This document shows positions 60,141 through 64,000 of a DNA stretch of 64,000 bases, one piece after another (the stretch's first letter is position 1; the number at the start of each line of letters is the position of its first letter). Both the position numbers and the translations under genes were made by a program. Source of the stretch: Daphnia carinata. Lineage: Eukaryota; Arthropoda; Branchiopoda; Diplostraca; Daphniidae. The stretch is taken from contig NC_081336.1 of NCBI RefSeq assembly GCF_022539665.2, positions 7,974,778 through 8,038,777 on the forward strand, given 5' to 3'. A model generated the notes under the pieces. It saw only the letters and a program-made list of their open reading frames with translations, ran no database searches and had not been told where the DNA came from.

Positions 60141-62165
60141 GACTCTTCTGTTATAGACCTATCCGTTATATAACAGGTAGGAGGAGAACGAGCAGCCTTA
60201 TGAAAGAAATCTTAGCCCCATTTTTAAAAAAGACTTTTTCTTACCTTTTCTTTTTTTTTTTTTTTTTAAGGAAGAAGAAGAAGAACTCGTCTAAAAGGAG
60301 CGCTGGGTTGCTTATTGCGAAACCTCGCATCCGGGTGAACAAAAGAAACCTCGCGGCTGCTTTTTTGGCCAGAAAGCGTTTGACGGTATATACAAACGGT
60401 GAATTCACGAAACGTCAAACCATCAAAGAAGTCCTCCAGGTCTGCAAAGTTCTATCCATTCAAAAGAAAAAGGCAGATACAAGGCTAAGCTGAAAGTGTT
60501 TTTCAGATCCAAAACAAAAATGGCTACCTGTTTTTTGGGTGATGACTGCTCGATGATGATTTCATGTGCAGCAAGGGGAAACCTCATTAATTAAAGATGA
60601 CCATCTTTGAAAACTCATTGAATAACTAAAGCAGATCCTAGATGTAATCAGCATGTCCAAAAAGAAAAGTTAGCCATACCTGGATATGACAAGTCCACAA
60701 ATACCCTTTGATGTATATCGCCTAAAGTTGAATATAGAGAAGTACATATAAGTCATATCAGATGCCAAACAAAAATAAACAGGGAAGAAAATGAAATATT
60801 ACTAAGGTACACAAAGAAATGGAACAAGGACACAAAGGATATGTTTAATACACAATTCCTGAACTTGAGTGTCTTTTGATTTAGAAACTCAGGCCCATAA
60901 AAAGCATGTTTACTAAGACTGCTTCGGATACATCAAAAAGAAATCCGTATTCCATTCTTTGAATTACAACGAGTTTGGTGACAAAGAACCTGCTAATAGG
61001 ATAGGTCTTACCAACACACCGAAGGGTCGGTGAATCGCCCTCGTGGGTCATCGAAATGGTGAAAGTAGTACAAGCAAGACATCATCGAAAGAAATCGATG
61101 AATAATACGTGAAAACAGCTGCAAGTTCATAGGGTACATCGAAACCCATTTTTTATAATGTCACGTACAACAAATTATCTTGTTCTCTCTTGTTTGTCCG
61201 TTGCAAATGGCGAAACAGAAAACAAGATATCGTCTGCTAGCATATGTCAAACCCTAAACAAGATCAGTGTAAATGTTTAAAACATTTCTATGTATTATTC
61301 TTCAAATACATAGAAACATTGCAGATTAAGTATCACTCGTATATGTAAACTTTGACCTAATTTTTCAAGAGATAAGAACTTAAAAACGCAGCGTGGAATA
61401 CGACCAGAAACACACAAATGTCCTTGGCCAGAAGTGAAACGTGTGTGCGCCGTGAAAATTCTTTTTGATTACTGCATCCGACGAGAGGCAAAGGTATAAC
61501 AAAGATAAATAACCAATAAGTACAAATGCTACGATGCGTGTTCAGAAAAAAAAAGTAGTTTGCTCTCCGTGTGACTGACACCAAAGTGAGAGATTAGGAA
61601 ATCCCGGCAGAAATGGACGCGGGCAATAAGCGTCTGTTCTCACGTTTGCTTTAGAGGATAGTCAATAAAACGAAACATATTGGAGAAGAAAAAACAAAAA
61701 GCCAATAGTATGTGATACACTGCGGTAGGCAAATAAAAAATGGGGAAACAAAACATCAAATATCCGGTGCTGGACTGCGCTGTTGGCCATTGATACTGGG
61801 TCCAAAAAAAATTCTTTTCACCGAGCAAATATTGGCTAACAGCAAAGCGAGACAGGGTACACACAACGTGTCATTTAATCTTTGCGGAGGGGTAAAAGTC
61901 CAGAAAAAAAAAAAAAGGACATTGGATTTTAGACGCCAAAAGAAAAACGTAAAGAGAAACGACAGACGCAATATAAACGTGCCAAATCAGATTGCCCGGG
62001 TTTCAAAAGAAACACGCACCCTTGACTCTTAATATTTGTGCTCTCTTCGTTTTTTTTTTTTTTTTACGATAAGAACGGGAAAGAAAAAAAAAACGCGGTC
62101 TTTGGAACTCGTAACAGCTGCTATGTAGCCTGGAAGTTAATACGACGATTGTGTGTGTGTGTGTG
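60141..62165. other. Intergenic region, no supported gene
   Basis: About 2 kb between the small doubtful gene and the 3' end of zmynd10. A plus-strand Lys/Arg-rich frame at 60260-60493 depends on a poly-A/T stretch and has no splice or start support. TCACGAA occurs at 60405. A TG repeat begins near 62150, just past the zmynd10 stop. Confidence 0.55.
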
Positions 62166-63359
62166 TCACTGTTGGAGAAGAAGGAGGTGGTTTCCTTCGC
62201 GCCGAGTCAGGCCTTTCAGCGCTGGCTTGCAATCCGATTTGTGCGTCGGCCAATCCGCTACTTGGCATTCCCTGTAGACATTGGTGGAAAAAAAAAAATA
62301 AATCGATTCAATCAAGCAAACGGGAGCAAAAGAAAACGTTTTCTTTTTCCCGCCTTACTTGCTGCAATAATGCTGACATCGGCAACGTGAGCAACGATGT
62401 TGGGCCTGTTTGTTGCACAGCGTGCAGGTCGAAGTGGCGGTCGTACACGTTCGGCGATTGATTTCAGTTGCTGATGATGTTGTTGGCACAGTTGCCTTAG
62501 CAGTGCAATGGTTGAACGTTGTTTCCAGGTTTTCCGGATCATAAATAGCCGCCAACCTTGTTTTTTTTGTTTTTTTTTTCGTGAAAAATATATGCAAACG
62601 GTACATCATTAGCAGCGAATGAAATACGATGACGGCAGAGATAGATTTAAAAATAGCTGAAAAAAAAAAATACCTTTGAACGGTTTCGGGTGATTCGTCA
62701 CTGAGAAACTGTCGCTGTCCATCAAGGATGGCTGTCCATTTGACGGCCAGCTGCTTGAGCAAGAGCTGTCTCATTTCGGCCACAAGTTCTAGGATGAAAG
62801 GCTTCTGGGTGGGGCCTGAATGACGCCAAACTTGATGGGCGCCGACAACCGAAAGCTGCACCAGCCACTGTTCAAAATCGGCCAGCGGTGGAATTTGATC
62901 GATGACGTAATTATTCAAACTGGAACGCAACTGTTCATTGCGCAAAGCAAAAAAAAAAAAAAACATAAAGACGATGAGACCAATCAAAGATAAAGTTATT
63001 TACAAAAAAAAAATCGAAATCTAACTTTGAGCAATTGCTGGCAACGGAAGTCGTTGAGTTCGTACTTGCGCGGAGCTACGGGACTCATCAGAAGCGACAA
63101 AAGGAGGAGCCAGAGGTGAGCAGCTACTGGATGAAGTTGCCCTACGTTTGAGCCGGATGCTTCGTCGTCAGTGCATGGGCGCCATTGACCGTTATCGTAG
63201 ATTTCGGCTCTTTCGTCGTCGTCTCGACTTCCGCTGTCATCGCTGCCCATACGTCGTCGTTTTTCCTGCCGGATCCACGGTTGCTGGTCCATCAGCTGGA
63301 CCGCCAGCAGGGGCACGTCCGTCGTTGTAAGCATCCGGGATGTTACTATTTCAGACAAA
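62166..63359 (-). CDS. zmynd10: ZMYND10, dynein-arm assembly factor (3' exons only)
   Basis: Visible exons: 63359-63026, 62930-62674, 62556-62359, 62271-62166; 297 residues, joined in consistent phase. The C-terminus is a complete MYND zinc finger: CTLC, CSRC, YCSKEC, then HKSDC, giving the C2-C2-C2-HC pattern. Upstream, SRMLTTTDVPLLAVQLM and LNNYVIDQIPPLADF match the helical body of ZMYND10. The family works with LRRC6 and chaperones in the cytoplasm to pre-assemble axonemal dynein arms; in arthropods it is needed in chordotonal neurons and sperm. The protein is normally about 440 residues, so 140 or more N-terminal residues are missing. They either lie beyond 64000 (placing the tRNA and 5S genes inside an intron) or are lost. 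The first visible acceptor (GCCAAG|T) is weak. Confidence 0.85.
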
Positions 63360-63440
63360 CTTGGCATCCAAAAATACACACATAGTATCAAACGTCATTA
63401 AAACAAAAAAATAGATACAATACAGTTAGTATATGTCGAG

Positions 63441-63553
63441 GAACTTGTTTTTTTATTATTATACTATCTCAAAAATATCCGCTTTCAAGTGAGATTTAGT
63501 GCGCCATTCCTTCATTCGATTGTCTGCAACGTCACGGAACCGGTGTTCAACGA
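63441..63553 (-). other. Unassigned short exon-like frame
   Basis: On the minus strand a strong pyrimidine tract ending CGCAAG is followed by a frame reading VVEHRFRDVADNRMKEWR, then SHLKADIFEIV and a TAA, with AATAATAAAAAA just after. This has the layout of a last exon with a polyadenylation signal. It does not match ZMYND10, and its donor phase does not fit the next zmynd10 exon. No family is recognised. Confidence 0.25.
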
Positions 63554-63705
63554 CTTGCGTAAAGAAAAAAAGAGTAAAAAAAAAAAAAGGGACGAAAGCA
63601 AAAATTTAAATTGATGTTATCAGTTATAGTGCATAGTAACAGGTTTTTGGAAATGCGTCCTTGTAGCGACATAAAAAGTTTGGGGAGGAAAGAAAAAGAA
63701 AAGGA

Positions 63706-63779
63706 TGGCCCGTAAGAGGATCGAACTCATGACCTCCGCGTTATTAGCACGGCGCTCTAACCAACTGAGCTAACAGGCC
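63706..63779 (-). tRNA. tRNA-Ile (anticodon AAT)
   Basis: Minus-strand cloverleaf: acceptor GGCCTGT pairs with ACGGGCC plus discriminator A, D arm AGCTC...GAGC, anticodon stem CCGTG/CGCGG with loop CTAATAA (anticodon AAT at 63745-63743), and T arm with loop TTCGATC. No intron. A T-rich RNA polymerase III terminator follows within 10 bp. All arms are intact, so this should be functional. Confidence 0.95.
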
Positions 63780-63940
63780 GTTGCACTTGCCAACATCAAA
63801 CGCAGGTAAAAACAATCGCTAATCTTACAAAAATAAAGGATGAGATGGACTAGTTTTCAAGAAAAAAAAAAAAAAAGAAACTAAATTTAGAAAAGAAAAA
63901 AACAGAATTTTTAAATGATAAAGTAAAATAAAGTTCACCC

Positions 63941-64000
63941 GCCAACAGCATCTCGTATTCCCCAGCGGTCACCCATCCAGGTACTAACGAGACCCGGTCT
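63941..64000 (-). rRNA. 5S ribosomal RNA, 3' half (cut by the window edge)
   Basis: On the minus strand the sequence GGTCTCGTTAGTACCTGGAT, then GGGTGACCGC and GGGAATAC, up to GCTGTTGGC, matches the 3' half of eukaryotic 5S rRNA including the internal control region's 3' part. The 5' half lies beyond 64000, so a full gene cannot be told apart from a 5S pseudogene or a 5S-derived SINE. A T-rich stretch follows the 3' end. Confidence 0.85.

Noticed and set aside
60200-60493. Lys/Arg-rich plus-strand frame
   Set aside because: It depends on a poly-T/poly-A segment at its start. No acceptor, domain or relative was seen.
1-64000. CRISPR arrays, bacterial operons or prophage
   Set aside because: No regularly spaced direct repeats or bacterial-type gene layout. 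Introns, polyadenylation signals and Pol III genes show this is eukaryotic nuclear DNA.

Overview
The window looks like nuclear DNA from a branchiopod crustacean, most probably a Daphnia. The protein-coding exons have arthropod-type orthologues, introns of 55-80 bp alternate with very long ones, and T/A homopolymer tracts are extremely dense. This assignment is inference from sequence character; no species-specific marker was tested.

Region 1 (1-36 kb) holds one large gene on the plus strand, a shroom orthologue. Its 5' coding exon is at 9896 and its conserved C-terminal ASD2 coiled-coil domain ends at 34150. Splice phases support a roughly 2059-residue full-length form. They also support several internal starts (25754, 29768, 33027), the last giving a 283-residue ASD2-only form. 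The introns and the 5' 9.9 kb are homopolymer-rich and carry recurrent short motifs (TGACGTCA, TTCGTGA, AANATGGCG). The first 9.9 kb has no gene I can support.

Region 2 (36-44 kb) is compact and enzyme-rich. Glucosamine-6-phosphate deaminase (minus, with two alternative homologous last exons) and N-acetylglucosamine-6-phosphate deacetylase (plus) sit head to head over a 600-bp shared promoter. They are consecutive steps of GlcNAc catabolism, which fits recovery of chitin sugar. Two tandem short-chain dehydrogenases of the retinol dehydrogenase 11-14 type follow (minus). Two introns here are GC-AG.

Region 3 (45.5-57.7 kb) is a large inverted repeat with arms of about 3.7 kb around a 4.8-kb spacer. 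Each arm carries the 3' exons of a kinase-less, five-Ig-domain protein resembling VEGF/PDGF-receptor ectodomains, with a C-terminal hydrophobic tail. The right copy is complete (ending at 58695) but has a frameshift between Ig domains 1 and 2. The left copy is cut off inside an exon. The spacer holds small mobile-type elements: a TA-flanked TIR element, three tRNA-like sequences, a structured polyadenylated 3' end and a purine-rich minisatellite.

Region 4 (58.7-64 kb) has a mostly empty 3.5 kb, then the 3' exons of the dynein-assembly factor gene zmynd10 (minus), a tRNA-Ile(AAT) gene (minus), and the 3' half of a 5S rRNA gene running off the right edge (minus).
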